Notes: generated from the letters alone by a model not told the origin. Counted from the stretch's first letter, positions 16,431 through 25,644 are shown. The stretch is DNA of 64,000 nt from Devosia neptuniae (GCF_025452235.1 NZ_CP104965.1:2042501-2106500); one strand, 5' to 3'. Translations and numbers: made by a program.

Positions 16431-17506
16431 AGCCGCTTGCCGGTGGCGCTGTCAAAATAGGACGCCGTGGCGAGGTCGAGGCCCAACGTCACGCTGTCGC
16501 CAACCGCCCCGGCAAAATCGCCCGGCATGCGCACACTGAAGACGCCGCTTTCGGCCTCACACCACAGGATCGTGTCGGGGCCCATGGCCTCGATCACGCT
16601 GACCTTGGCGGCAAAGCCCGGCAGACCCGAAGCCGTGTCGAGCACGATCTGTTCGGGCCGCAAGCCGGCAATGACGGCGTGTTCTTCAGCGGCCTGCGCC
16701 GCTGCTTGGGGCAGCTCGACCGTGCCCAGTTCCGAACGAAAGAACGTCTTGCCCGCCTTGGGCACCAGCGCGCCCGAGATCAGGTTCATGGCTGGCGAAC
16801 CGATAAAGCCGGCGACGAACAGATTGGCCGGGCGGTGGTAGATTTCGCGCGGGCTGGCCAATTGCTGGATCATGCCATCGCGCATGATGGCAATGCGGTC
16901 GGCCAGCGTCATGGCCTCCACCTGGTCATGGGTCACGTAGATCATCGTGCTCCCCAGTTCCTGGTGCAGCTTCTTGATTTCGACACGCAATTCGGTGCGC
17001 AATTTGGCGTCGAGATTGGAGAGCGGTTCGTCAAAGAGGAAGATATCGACGTCCCGCACCAAAGCCCGCCCGATCGCCACGCGCTGGCGCTGGCCGCCGG
17101 ACAGCGCGGCCGGACGGCGCTGCAGATAGGGCTCGAGCTGCAGGATTGCCGCCGTGCGCTTGACCCGGCGGGCGATCTGGTCCTTGGCCATGCCGGCCAC
17201 CTGCAGCCCGAAGCTGAGGTTCTTTTCGACATTCATATTGGGGTAGAGCGCATAGGACTGGAACACCATGCCGATGCCGCGGTCCTTGGGATCGGCCCAG
17301 GTGACGTTGCGCTCCCCAATCCAGATTTCGCCATCCGAAAGATCGGACAGACCGGCAATGGCATTGAGCAGGGTGGATTTGCCGCAGCCTGATGGCCCCA
17401 GCAGGACGAGGAATTCGCCGGCGGCGATTTCGAGATCGAAATCCTTGACCACGGCGGTGCTGCCATAGCCGATAGCGACGGAACGCAGGGAAACGGGAAC
17501 GGGCAT
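16427..17506 (-). CDS. Sugar ABC transporter ATP-binding protein (UgpC/MsmK type)
   Basis: 359 residues. Walker [10 protein letters not shown], the Q-loop (MVFQSYALYP), the signature [10 protein letters not shown], Walker [13 protein letters not shown] and the switch His (THDQ) are all intact. The C-terminal 110 residues form the regulatory OB-fold domain typical of MalK/UgpC. It powers the importer made by the three genes upstream on the same strand, six bases after the second permease gene. As the last gene of sugar cluster 1, it is convergent with the phosphoesterase gene. Confidence 0.93.
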   Translation of the reverse strand: MPVPVSLRSVAIGYGSTAVVKDFDLEIAAGEFLVLLGPSGCGKSTLLNAIAGLSDLSDGEIWIGERNVTWADPKDRGIGMVFQSYALYPNMNVEKNLSFGLQVAGMAKDQIARRVKRTAAILQLEPYLQRRPAALSGGQRQRVAIGRALVRDVDIFLFDEPLSNLDAKLRTELRVEIKKLHQELGSTMIYVTHDQVEAMTLADRIAIMRDGMIQQLASPREIYHRPANLFVAGFIGSPAMNLISGALVPKAGKTFFRSELGTVELPQAAAQAAEEHAVIAGLRPEQIVLDTASGLPGFAAKVSVIEAMGPDTILWCEAESGVFSVRMPGDFAGAVGDSVTLGLDLATASYFDSATGKRL

Positions 17507-17511
17507 GGCAG

Positions 17512-18405
17512 CTAACCTTTTACGGAACCGGCAGTGATGCCGCGGACGAACCAGCGGCCGGAGACGAAGTAGGCGACAAGCGGAACGAGCGCGGTCAGCA
17601 CGGTCGCGGCCATATGGACATTGTATTCCCGCTGGCCGGTCGTGGTGGTGACGATATTGTTGAGTTGCACCGTCATGGGGAGATTGTCGCGGCCGGCAAA
17701 GACCAGGCCGAGCAGGAAATCGTTCCAGATGCCGGTCATCTGCATCAGCCCGGCCACCACCAGCATGGGCAGCGACAGCGGCAGCATCAGCGCGAAGAAG
17801 ATGCGCCAGAAGCCGGCCCCATCGACGCGCGCCGCCTTGAACAGTTCCACGGGAATGGCGGCGTAGTAATTGCGGAACAGCAGCGTGGTCAGCGGCAGGC
17901 CGAACACCACATGCACCAGCACGATGCCGCCCAGCGAATTGTAGAGCCCGAGAGCTGCGGTGGCGCGCACCATGGGAAAGAGGAAGATCTGCAGCGGAAT
18001 AAAGCCGCCAATAGTGATGGCGGCAAACAGCAGCTTGGAGCCCGGCGGCTTCCAGAATGAGAGGGCGTAGCCGGTGACGGCGCCGAGCAGCACCGACAGG
18101 ATGGTGGCGGGCACGGTGATCTTGACCGAATTCCAGAAGCCGACGCTGACGCCGTTGCAGTTCACCCCAGCACAGGCGCTCGACCAGGCTTTGAGCCAGA
18201 AAGACCAGTCCAGCATATGCGGCAGGGCGAAGATTTGCGCCGAGCGGATTTCGCCCATGCTCTTGAACGAGGTGACGATCATCACATAGGCCGGCAGCAG
18301 GAAGAATAGCGCGGCGATGAGCAGAAAAGCATAAAGGCCGATGCGCGCAGTGGTCAGGCGTTGCGGGCGCTGGCCACGGGCCGTGGCGGGAAAGGGATCG
18401 CGCAT
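17512..18405 (-). CDS. Carbohydrate ABC transporter permease (MalG type)
   Basis: 297 residues with six membrane helices and a cytoplasmic N-terminus. The EAA loop that contacts the ATPase is visible as [20 protein letters not shown] followed by MLPLSLPM. An extended periplasmic loop (about residues 60-95, with two Cys in SSACAGVNCNGVSV) lies between helices 1 and 2. Its ATG overlaps the stop of the first permease gene by one base (TGATG), a sign of coupled synthesis. It resembles GtsC-type glucose/mannose permeases. Confidence 0.92.
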   Translation of the reverse strand: MRDPFPATARGQRPQRLTTARIGLYAFLLIAALFFLLPAYVMIVTSFKSMGEIRSAQIFALPHMLDWSFWLKAWSSACAGVNCNGVSVGFWNSVKITVPATILSVLLGAVTGYALSFWKPPGSKLLFAAITIGGFIPLQIFLFPMVRATAALGLYNSLGGIVLVHVVFGLPLTTLLFRNYYAAIPVELFKAARVDGAGFWRIFFALMLPLSLPMLVVAGLMQMTGIWNDFLLGLVFAGRDNLPMTVQLNNIVTTTTGQREYNVHMAATVLTALVPLVAYFVSGRWFVRGITAGSVKG

Positions 18406-19349
18406 CAGAGCCTTCCGTTCTGGCGACGCGCCCAGATATCGCGCGCGTAAAGAATGGGAATGGTGACGGCCATCACGGTGAACAGCATCACAGTGGCGCC
18501 GGCCGTGGCGAGGCCCAGATCCTGGCGGGCGAACAGGCTGTCCATGATGAACTTGGCCGGCACTTCGGTGGATTGGCCGGGGCCGCCATTGGTCAGCGCC
18601 ACCACCAGATCAAAGGTGCGCACCGCGCCCATGGTCAGCAGCATGAAGGCGGTCGCCACCGAGGGACCGAGCTGGGGCAGCACGATGGTGAGATAGGTGC
18701 GCCACATCGGGATGCCCTCGATGCGGGTGGCGCGCCACAGATCCGCGTCGATACCGCGCAATCCGGCCAGCATGAGCACCATGACGAGCCCGGCGCTCTG
18801 CCAGATGCCGGCCAATGCCACTGCATAAATCGCCATGTCCGAACGCGTGGTCCAATCGAAGGTGAACCAGCCCAGTCCGGCGGCGCGTGCGGTGGCCTGG
18901 ATGCCGATTTCGGGGTTCATCAGCCATTGCCACATCAGGCCGGTGACGATGAAGGACAGCGCATAGGGATAGAGAAACATGGTGCGCCAAGCGCTTTCAA
19001 AGCGCACGCGGCGATCGATGGCTATGGCGAGCAGCAGGCCGACCACCATGGCGCCCAGCACATAGACCACGCCGAAGGTCAGCACGTTCTCGATGGAATT
19101 GGACCAGCGCGCGGTGCCGAACAGGCGCTGATATTGCGATAGCCCGGCAAACTCGTTGGACGGCAGCATGCGCGACTTGGTCAGCGAGATCTGCACCGTC
19201 CACACGGTGGTGCCCAGATAGACCAGGAGGATAATGAGCCAGGCCGGCGTCAGCGCCGCCATGGCGGCCACCGGCAGGCGAAGCCTGCCGATAGCCTTGG
19301 GTCGGGCGGGGGGTGACGCAATGGAGCGCGCGCCCGATTGATCAACCAT
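18405..19349 (-). CDS. Carbohydrate ABC transporter permease (MalF type)
   Basis: 314 residues with a short basic cytoplasmic N-terminus and six membrane helices. The EAA loop reads DLWRATRIEGIPMWRTYLTI followed by VLPQLGP. The segment TPAWLIILLVYLGTTVWTVQIS and the overall pattern fit the GtsB-type branch that imports glucose, mannose or related hexosides. The start lies inside the end of the binding-protein gene (8-base overlap), unusual for a binding-protein/permease pair, which usually has a gap for differential expression. Confidence 0.92.
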   Translation of the reverse strand: MVDQSGARSIASPPARPKAIGRLRLPVAAMAALTPAWLIILLVYLGTTVWTVQISLTKSRMLPSNEFAGLSQYQRLFGTARWSNSIENVLTFGVVYVLGAMVVGLLLAIAIDRRVRFESAWRTMFLYPYALSFIVTGLMWQWLMNPEIGIQATARAAGLGWFTFDWTTRSDMAIYAVALAGIWQSAGLVMVLMLAGLRGIDADLWRATRIEGIPMWRTYLTIVLPQLGPSVATAFMLLTMGAVRTFDLVVALTNGGPGQSTEVPAKFIMDSLFARQDLGLATAGATVMLFTVMAVTIPILYARDIWARRQNGRL

Positions 19350-20565
19350 TGGCGAAAGCGGCCTTGTATTGCTCGATAAAGGCTTCGCTGGTCATGGAGG
19401 GATCGGCGAAGAAGGCGCCCACGGCATCCTTGAAGCCGCCATTGATGGCGGGCGAGAGCGTCATGGCGGCGTCGGGAACGATCTTGTCCTGCTTGACCAA
19501 TTCGACGGCCTTCTGCGCACAGGCATCAAGGCCGGAGGTGTCCACATCGGTGCGGATCGGCAGCGAGCCCTTGAGCGCCGAGAAATCGGCCTGCACCTTG
19601 GGGTCAAGTACGGTTTCGGCCAGCAGCGCCTGCGCCTTGTCCTCGTCGGCATTGCCGGTCTTGGGGAAGGTAAAGGCATCGGCGAGGAAGATCAGCGAAT
19701 CCGTGCCCGGGGTGAGGGCGCAGCCATAATCGACGCCGGGCTTCTCGCCGGCCGTGGTGAATTCGCCCTTGATGAAGTCGGACAGCAATTGCACGCCGGC
19801 TTCGTCACGGATCACCATGGCGGTAGCATCGTTCCAGTTGCGGCCGGCGGCGCCCGCATCGACATAGTCGCGCATGCGGCCAAAGACATTGACCGCCTCG
19901 GCAAATTCGGGCGTGTCGATGACCGACAGGTCGCTGTCCTTATAGAGCCGGGTAAAGGCCTCGGCGCCAATGGTGGAGAGCACCACGGCATGGAAGACGA
20001 TGCCTTCCTGCCAGGATTGGCCGCCCCAGGCGATCGGCACCAGGCCCGCCGCCTTGATCTTGTCCATAGCGGCGAAAAATTCGTCCCAGCTGGTCGGGGC
20101 TTCGGTAATGCCGGCCTTTTCGAACACCGGCATGGAATAGAACATCCAGCTGCCCGCATGCATGCCGGTGGGCGCCATATAGACCTTGCCGTCCACGGTG
20201 ATGGCGTCGAGCACCACCTGGGGCACCACGCCATCAGGCACGGCGGTGTGGAAGGCGGTGTCGATGTCGTTCATCAACCCTTGGGCGATCAGTTCGGTAA
20301 CTTCGGGCCCGGCAACGGCAGTCTTGGCGGTGGGCGGATCGCCGGCAAGCAAGCGGCTGATATAGGCCGCATTGGCGCTTTCAAAACCAGCCACGGACCA
20401 GTCGACCCATTTGCCGCCACGCGCGGTAAAGGCATCGGAGATGACCTTGACCGCGGCGGCTTCACCACCCGACGTCCAGGAATGGGCGACTTCGGCGGTG
20501 AGGTCCTGGGCCTGGGCGGCCGAAACCAGCAGCAGGGCAGTGAGACTAGGCAGGAGTAGACGCAT
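19342..20565 (-). CDS. Sugar ABC transporter substrate-binding protein
   Basis: 407 residues with a cleavable signal peptide (MRLLLPSLTALLLVSAAQAQ). The mature protein is a cluster B periplasmic binding protein; AHSWTSGGEAAAVKVISDAF and WVDWSVAGFESANA resemble GtsA-type glucose/mannose-binding proteins. The fold can also bind glucosides, so the ligand remains open. It lies 48 bases after the isomerase gene in the same operon, with GGAAGGAC upstream of the ATG. A pathway that opens with an isomerase and a binding protein suggests that the imported sugar is isomerised in the cell. Confidence 0.92.
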   Translation of the reverse strand: MRLLLPSLTALLLVSAAQAQDLTAEVAHSWTSGGEAAAVKVISDAFTARGGKWVDWSVAGFESANAAYISRLLAGDPPTAKTAVAGPEVTELIAQGLMNDIDTAFHTAVPDGVVPQVVLDAITVDGKVYMAPTGMHAGSWMFYSMPVFEKAGITEAPTSWDEFFAAMDKIKAAGLVPIAWGGQSWQEGIVFHAVVLSTIGAEAFTRLYKDSDLSVIDTPEFAEAVNVFGRMRDYVDAGAAGRNWNDATAMVIRDEAGVQLLSDFIKGEFTTAGEKPGVDYGCALTPGTDSLIFLADAFTFPKTGNADEDKAQALLAETVLDPKVQADFSALKGSLPIRTDVDTSGLDACAQKAVELVKQDKIVPDAAMTLSPAINGGFKDAVGAFFADPSMTSEAFIEQYKAAFANG

Positions 20566-20613
20566 TGGGGGTAGTCCTTCCTTGCACAGAGCGAGCGGGC
20601 GGGCCGTCGCGCT

Positions 20614-21567
20614 TTAGCCGATAATGGGGAGCAGAGTGGTCTCGACGAATTGCCGTGAGGCGATCATTTCGGACAGGGGGTCGGCGGCGGCATCCAGTTC
20701 AAGGACGGCCCAGCCGGAAATATTGTGGTCGCGATACATGCGCGCCCAGGCCGGCCAATCCACACGCCCCGCGCCCAGGCGGCAGAAATAGGCCTGGTGG
20801 CTATCGTGGATGCTGGCATCGATGGGAATGTCGAAGGGCATGACGCCGGTGGCGTCTTTCCAATGCGCCACGACCAGCCGGTCGATATGGCGGGTGGTAA
20901 CCACGACCGGATCGGCACCCGAACCCAGCAGGTGGGCGGCATCAGGGCAGAAGCCGACATAGAGCGGGTCGGTCAACAGCATGAAGAGATCGACATCGCG
21001 CGAGGTGCAAAATACCGAATGGGCCTCGGTGTGGAGGGCGAGTTTGACCCCCTGGCGCAGCGTCAGCGCGCCCAGTTCGTTGATCACCTCGGCGATGCGC
21101 TGGGCATAGGGCAGGTCGACGAATAGCGGCGGCTCGGCATCGCGGGTGCGGCGCATGGGCAGACCCACCACCATGGCATCGCCACCACAGGCCGCAATCA
21201 CTTCGGCATAGGCTTTGACGAGGTCGAACAGCTTGGAGCGGACCGCCGGATCGGCGATGTCGCTGCCATGTTCGAGATCGGCAAAGAAGCCGCTGGCCAG
21301 CGTCAGCCCCCGCTGTTCCATGGCCCGGGAAAACCCGGCAACGGAGCCGAAAGTCTTGATCGCATGCTGCCAGTTGAACGGGGAAAAAGTGGGCTCGATA
21401 CCGCGCAGCCCGGCTGCAGCGACAGTGTCGAGAATTTTGTTCCAGAACAATTCAGGTTTTGATTCGGCAAAAGCAAGAATGTCGCCGTGATTTCCAACAC
21501 CCCAGAATTCAGGGTGGAAGAAAGTTACAAGATCAACTGCCATGTCTATTTTGGCGTTCAGCGTCAC
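20614..21567 (-). CDS. TIM-barrel sugar (phosphate) isomerase/epimerase
   Basis: 317 residues of the xylose-isomerase-like TIM barrel. Likely metal ligands sit on successive strands: LALHTEAHS, GFCPDAAHLL, VVAHWKD and AVLELDAAADP. The GTG at 21567 is chosen as start because TAGGAG lies seven bases before it, whereas the ATG at 21543 has no ribosome site. It is the first gene of cluster 1 and faces lacI across a strong palindrome. The family includes IolE, hydroxypyruvate isomerase and keto-sugar epimerases, so the exact reaction is open. Confidence 0.85.
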   Translation of the reverse strand: MTLNAKIDMAVDLVTFFHPEFWGVGNHGDILAFAESKPELFWNKILDTVAAAGLRGIEPTFSPFNWQHAIKTFGSVAGFSRAMEQRGLTLASGFFADLEHGSDIADPAVRSKLFDLVKAYAEVIAACGGDAMVVGLPMRRTRDAEPPLFVDLPYAQRIAEVINELGALTLRQGVKLALHTEAHSVFCTSRDVDLFMLLTDPLYVGFCPDAAHLLGSGADPVVVTTRHIDRLVVAHWKDATGVMPFDIPIDASIHDSHQAYFCRLGAGRVDWPAWARMYRDHNISGWAVLELDAAADPLSEMIASRQFVETTLLPIIG

Positions 21568-21636
21568 GGCGCGCTCCTACTCGACGCCAGCAAATTTATT
21601 GCGGCGTTTTGTTTCATTGATCTGAATGTTTTTGGA

Positions 21637-21654
21637 TTGGCAATCGATTGCCAA
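21637..21654. promoter_or_regulatory. Perfect 18-bp palindrome, probable LacI-family operator
   Basis: TTGGCAATCGATTGCCAA is self-complementary over 18 bp with the central CG typical of LacI-family operators. It lies 70 bases upstream of the isomerase GTG and 124 bases upstream of the lacI ATG, within the divergent promoter region. The regulator at 21778 is the natural candidate to bind it and control cluster 1 and itself. Binding is inferred, not shown. Confidence 0.75.
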
Positions 21655-21777
21655 CGCGATATTGATTGCACATGGCGTTTTGGTGCGCAAGCGGAAAAAC
21701 TGCACCAAAATTAGGCTTAGCTACGTGTTTGACGGCACACGATTTTTACCGGCAAGAAGGGCGGAGGAGGGACAGCG

Positions 21778-22845
21778 ATGAGCAAAAAACCAACGCCTGA
21801 CCGGATATCTGCACCATCCGTTGCCGATGTGGCGCGCGAGGCCGGGGTGGCACCATCCACGGTCAGCCGCGCATTGACCATGCCGGGGCGCATCGCCGAG
21901 CCGACCCGCCTCAAGGTCGAGGCGGCCGCCCGCAAGCTGGGCTATATCGTCAACCAGACCGCGCGCAATCTGCGCATCGGGCAGACCCGCACCATCATGA
22001 TCGTGCTGCCCGACGAGCTCTATATCGGCGCCTCCCAGACCGTGCTCGAAGTGCTGCGCTCGGCGGCTGCAGCCTTGACGGCGCGCGGCTATTCCTTGGT
22101 CATCGCCAATGTTTCCCGCGAAGCCCAGACCGACGAGCATATTCTGGCGCTGGCCTTTGGCGGCACGATCTCGGGTGTGCTGCTGATGGCCAGCCCGGTC
22201 CCCAGCATCGGGGATCGCAACCTGTTGCAGGCCTGCCTGCCGCTGGTCTCGCTGCATTTCGACATGAGCGCGCAGAACGTGCCCAGCGTGATCAGCAATG
22301 ACAGCGCGGCGATCGGGGAGGCCGTGGAGGCCCTGGCCGGCCTGGGCCACAGCCGGTTTGTCTACATCCGCGGCCGGCCGGACAATTACCACGACGTCGA
22401 ACGCCTCAAGGGCGTGCGCCTCGCCCTGCAGCGTAGCGGCCTCGCGCCGGATGACCTCAGCACCATGCAGGGGGATTTCAGCTTCAGCGGCGGCATCAAC
22501 GCCGGGCAGCTTTATCTGTCCCTGCCGCCGCAGGAGCGCCCAACCGCCGTGGTTTGCGCCAATGACGACACCGCCATCGGCTTTATCAAAACCGTCGTCG
22601 ATGGCGGGCTGAGCGTGCCGGGCGATGTCTCGGTGGTCGGCTTCGACGGCGCGGCCGTGGGTGCCTTCATGACGCCCAGCCTCTCCACGGTGCAGCAATC
22701 AACCGCCGAAATGGGCCGGCGCGCTGTCGATCTGGTGATCGACATGGCCCAGGGGGAAGTCACCAGCCCACCCCTGCGGACCGAAGTGCGCTGCCAATTG
22801 GTGCTGCGCCAGAGCGTGCGCGCGCTGCTGCCCGATCCATCCTAG
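21778..22845 (+). CDS. LacI family transcriptional regulator (cluster 1)
   Basis: 355 residues. The N-terminal DNA-binding domain is clear: SVADVAREAGVAPSTVSRAL (residues 14-33), with the recognition helix PSTVSR, followed by the hinge region. The rest is a periplasmic-binding-protein-like sensor domain with FVYIRGRPDNYHDVERLKG and AVVCANDDTAIGF. It is divergent from the ABC/isomerase operon, and the 18-bp palindrome between them is the likely operator. The inducer is probably the imported sugar or its product. The GMC oxidoreductase gene follows 44 bases downstream and is probably co-transcribed. Confidence 0.94.
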   Translation: MSKKPTPDRISAPSVADVAREAGVAPSTVSRALTMPGRIAEPTRLKVEAAARKLGYIVNQTARNLRIGQTRTIMIVLPDELYIGASQTVLEVLRSAAAALTARGYSLVIANVSREAQTDEHILALAFGGTISGVLLMASPVPSIGDRNLLQACLPLVSLHFDMSAQNVPSVISNDSAAIGEAVEALAGLGHSRFVYIRGRPDNYHDVERLKGVRLALQRSGLAPDDLSTMQGDFSFSGGINAGQLYLSLPPQERPTAVVCANDDTAIGFIKTVVDGGLSVPGDVSVVGFDGAAVGAFMTPSLSTVQQSTAEMGRRAVDLVIDMAQGEVTSPPLRTEVRCQLVLRQSVRALLPDPS

Positions 22846-22889
22846 TTCCACCGCGCCCAAGCCGGGCCTGCATCACAGAAAGCCGATAG

Positions 22890-24542
22890 ATGTCTAAAGC
22901 CCAGTTCGACGCGATGGTTATCGGCTCAGGTGCGTCGGGCTCGTTTGCCGTCCGCGAATTGACCGCGCAGGGCCTCAAGGTCGTGTTGCTGGAAGCGGGG
23001 CCGGAAATCGGCCCCAGGGATTTCGAGGTCAAGAGCAAGATCCGGCAATCGGATATCAATCTGTGGCAACGGGCCAAGGCGACACTGAGCGGGCAGGGGG
23101 TTCAGGCCCGCGCCGCCTATTTCGACATGCGCATGCGCAATCTCTTCGTCAACGACCGCCAGCATCCCTATACGACCCCGCCCGATGCCCCTTTCGTGTG
23201 GATCCGCGGCCGCCAGGCCGGCGGGCGCACCCATACATTCGGGCGAGCGCTGCTGCGCTGGACGGACGATGATTTCAAGACGCGCAGCCGCACCGGGCGC
23301 GGCGAGGACTGGCCGGTTTCCTACAACGAGCTGGTGCCCTATTACGAAGAGGTGGAGCGCTGCCTCGAGATCTACGGCCGCGACGACAATGTCCCGACCC
23401 AGCCCGACAGCGTCTATACCCATGAGGCGCGGCTGACCGAGGCCGAGCAGCTGTTCAAGGCCGATCTTGAAGGCAAATGGCCGGATCGCCGGGTGATCAC
23501 CTGGCGCTATATCGGGCCGGAACCGACCCGCATATTGCGCCCGCTGCGTGACGCCATGGCCAGCGGCAATCTCGATATCCGCTACAATGCCATTGCCCAC
23601 AAGGTGCTCACCGACGAGCAGACCGGCCGCGCCATCGGCGCCGAAATCATCGACCGGCTGACCGGGCAGCGCAGCACCATCACCGCCTCGGCGGTGGTGC
23701 TCTGCGCCTCTCCGGTCGAGAGCATCCGCCTTATGCTCAATTCGGCCTCGGCCCGCCATCCCAATGGGCTGGGCAATAGTTCGGGCACGCTGGGCCGCTA
23801 TTTCATGGATCAATTGCCCTGCATCGCCACCGGCTCCTATCCCAGGGTCAAGGGTGCCGCGAGCGCCGATACGGCGCCGCCAGATCCGTTCTACGGCCCG
23901 TCCGGAGGCATTTTCGTGCCCCGCTTTGTCGGCAAGGACGGCACAGCGGCGAGCGACTTCAACTTCCAGGGCTCGATCGGGCGCTATCCAACCGGCTCCT
24001 CGGGCAATGCGCGGCTGTCGTTTTTCGGCTTTGGTGTCATGCAGCCCACGGCCGAAAACCGCGTCACCATCGATCCCAGGCGCAAGGACGCCTGGGGCAT
24101 TGCCGTGCCGCATATCCGCTGCAAGATGGGTGCCGCCGACGAGGCGACGCTGACCAGGCAATTGGCTACCTTGACCGAAATCGTCGAGGAAACCGGCGGG
24201 GAGCTCGAATTCATCGGTTCTCCCCTGGGCCTGGTCGAAAAGGGTCGTGGCGCCTATCCCGATGCCGATCCGCTGAGCCGGTTCCTGTTCCGCCGCATGT
24301 TCACCAAGACCATGGTCATGGGCGCGGCGATCCACGAGGCCGGCGGCGCGCGGATGGGCCGCGCGCCCGACCAATCGGTGCTCAATGGTTCCAACCAGAG
24401 CTGGGACGTGCCCAATCTCTTCGTCACCGACGCCAGCGCCTTTGCCAGCAGCGGCGTGGCCGGCACCACGCTCACCATCATGGCCCTGACCGTACGCGCC
24501 TGCCGCCACCTGGCCCAGGAAATGAAAGCGGGCCGGCTTTAG
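22890..24542 (+). CDS. GMC family FAD-dependent oxidoreductase
   Basis: 550 residues. The N-terminal FAD-binding motif GSGASG (residues 12-17) starts almost at the N-terminus, so there is no signal peptide and the protein is cytoplasmic. GRALLRWTDDDFKTRS and the later HEAGGARMG (catalytic His482 region) match GMC enzymes of the glucose 3-dehydrogenase/pyranose oxidase type. At the second catalytic position the usual N-P-x-L-T reads G-T-T-L-T (525-529), so the customary Asn is missing. It probably oxidises a sugar imported by cluster 1, perhaps to a keto-sugar for the isomerase. No small gamma subunit or cytochrome partner gene is beside it. Confidence 0.88.
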   Translation: MSKAQFDAMVIGSGASGSFAVRELTAQGLKVVLLEAGPEIGPRDFEVKSKIRQSDINLWQRAKATLSGQGVQARAAYFDMRMRNLFVNDRQHPYTTPPDAPFVWIRGRQAGGRTHTFGRALLRWTDDDFKTRSRTGRGEDWPVSYNELVPYYEEVERCLEIYGRDDNVPTQPDSVYTHEARLTEAEQLFKADLEGKWPDRRVITWRYIGPEPTRILRPLRDAMASGNLDIRYNAIAHKVLTDEQTGRAIGAEIIDRLTGQRSTITASAVVLCASPVESIRLMLNSASARHPNGLGNSSGTLGRYFMDQLPCIATGSYPRVKGAASADTAPPDPFYGPSGGIFVPRFVGKDGTAASDFNFQGSIGRYPTGSSGNARLSFFGFGVMQPTAENRVTIDPRRKDAWGIAVPHIRCKMGAADEATLTRQLATLTEIVEETGGELEFIGSPLGLVEKGRGAYPDADPLSRFLFRRMFTKTMVMGAAIHEAGGARMGRAPDQSVLNGSNQSWDVPNLFVTDASAFASSGVAGTTLTIMALTVRACRHLAQEMKAGRL

Positions 24543-24613
24543 GGGTAAGGCATACCTGGATGGTTGCTGACCCCTTGAACCCTCCTCGGCGCCTGCCATG
24601 ATCGTTGATCATG

Positions 24614-24649
24614 GGCGAAGTTATTCACTTCTTCGCCGCCGGACTTTTT
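24614..24649 (+). terminator. Weak hairpin terminator after the GMC gene
   Basis: GGCGAAG (24614-24620) and CTTCGCC (24631-24637) form a 7-bp stem, with TTTTT at 24645-24649 a few bases further on. A second hairpin, CCATGATC-GTT-GATCATGG (24596-24614), abuts it. The T-run is displaced, so termination may be inefficient. It lies between the convergent GMC and LysR genes. Confidence 0.4.
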
Positions 24650-24673
24650 AACGCCAGGGGCGCTGTGGGTGTA

Positions 24674-25585
24674 CTAGGCAGCAGCGATATCGAATGCGGC
24701 CTTGGCCGTGTCGTTCTGGGTTTGCAGCCATGAGACGAATTGGCCGGCGAGCAGGCTTTTGGGCGCATGGGCGAATGAATATGCTCCCACAATGGGCGCC
24801 ACGTCGGCGCAGAGCGCGACGAGCTGTCCGCTCCGCAATTCCTTTTCGATGAAGGATGGGCTGGCCTGGCCCACGCCCAATCCGGACAGGCAGGCGTCGA
24901 TGGACGCCTCATCGGTATCGAGCGTTATGCTGCCGCCGCGCGGATGAAAGCCGATACCGGCTGCAGCACACCATCGCCGCCAGGACCATGCGTCGCCGGT
25001 ATCGAGCAGCAATGGCAGGCCAAGCAGCTCGGCGGGTGCAAGGCTGCGTCCTCGCAAAGCCAGCAGTTGCGGTGAACACACGGCCATGGTGCGGTCGAGC
25101 AGGAAGGCCTGCGAGAGCGCGGTGGCATCGGTGGCTCTCACATAGGTCATGGTGATGTCGGCGGCTGCAGCATCGCCAAGCGCCAGTGAGTGGATGGCAA
25201 TGTCGACGCCGGGATTTTCCTGGCAAAAGGAACGGATGCGCGGGATCAGCCACCGCCTGGCCAAGGTGATTGGAGCGCGGATCGATAGCTGCGAGCGATC
25301 CGGCACGATGGTGCTGGCGCCGGTCTGCAGCATCGCCAGGGCGCCGTTGACATGGGCGAGAAACCGGTGCCCGGCCTCGGTCAGCACGATCGAATTATGC
25401 CCGCGCCGGAACAACTGGGACCCAAGGCTTTCCTCGAGCGATTTGATCTGCCGGCTGATGGCCCCCGGCGTCACGCATAGTTCCCTGGCCGCCAGCGAAA
25501 TGCTGCACAGCCTGGCCGCCGCCGAGAAGGCCGGCAAGGCGTTGAGCGATGGCAGGCGTCGCGACACTGATTGAGCTTTTGTCAT
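24674..25585 (-). CDS. LysR family transcriptional regulator (GcvA-like)
   Basis: 303 residues. The winged helix-turn-helix is at about residues 13-72 (LPALSAFSAAA-like start; SLAARELCVTPGAISRQIKSLEE as the helix-turn-helix). The pattern AARELCVTPGAISRQIK...LGSQLF resembles the GcvA branch. The C-terminal half is the co-inducer domain. It is divergent from the iron-siderophore uptake operon with about 100 bases between the starts, so it may regulate that operon, although LysR control of iron uptake is less usual than Fur, RirA or AraC control. Confidence 0.92.
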   Translation of the reverse strand: MTKAQSVSRRLPSLNALPAFSAAARLCSISLAARELCVTPGAISRQIKSLEESLGSQLFRRGHNSIVLTEAGHRFLAHVNGALAMLQTGASTIVPDRSQLSIRAPITLARRWLIPRIRSFCQENPGVDIAIHSLALGDAAAADITMTYVRATDATALSQAFLLDRTMAVCSPQLLALRGRSLAPAELLGLPLLLDTGDAWSWRRWCAAAGIGFHPRGGSITLDTDEASIDACLSGLGVGQASPSFIEKELRSGQLVALCADVAPIVGAYSFAHAPKSLLAGQFVSWLQTQNDTAKAAFDIAAA

Positions 25586-25644
25586 GCAGGCGTGACGAGC
25601 TTTCGATTGCGTGGCGCCATTTGGGTGGTGTTATTGCGCTAACT

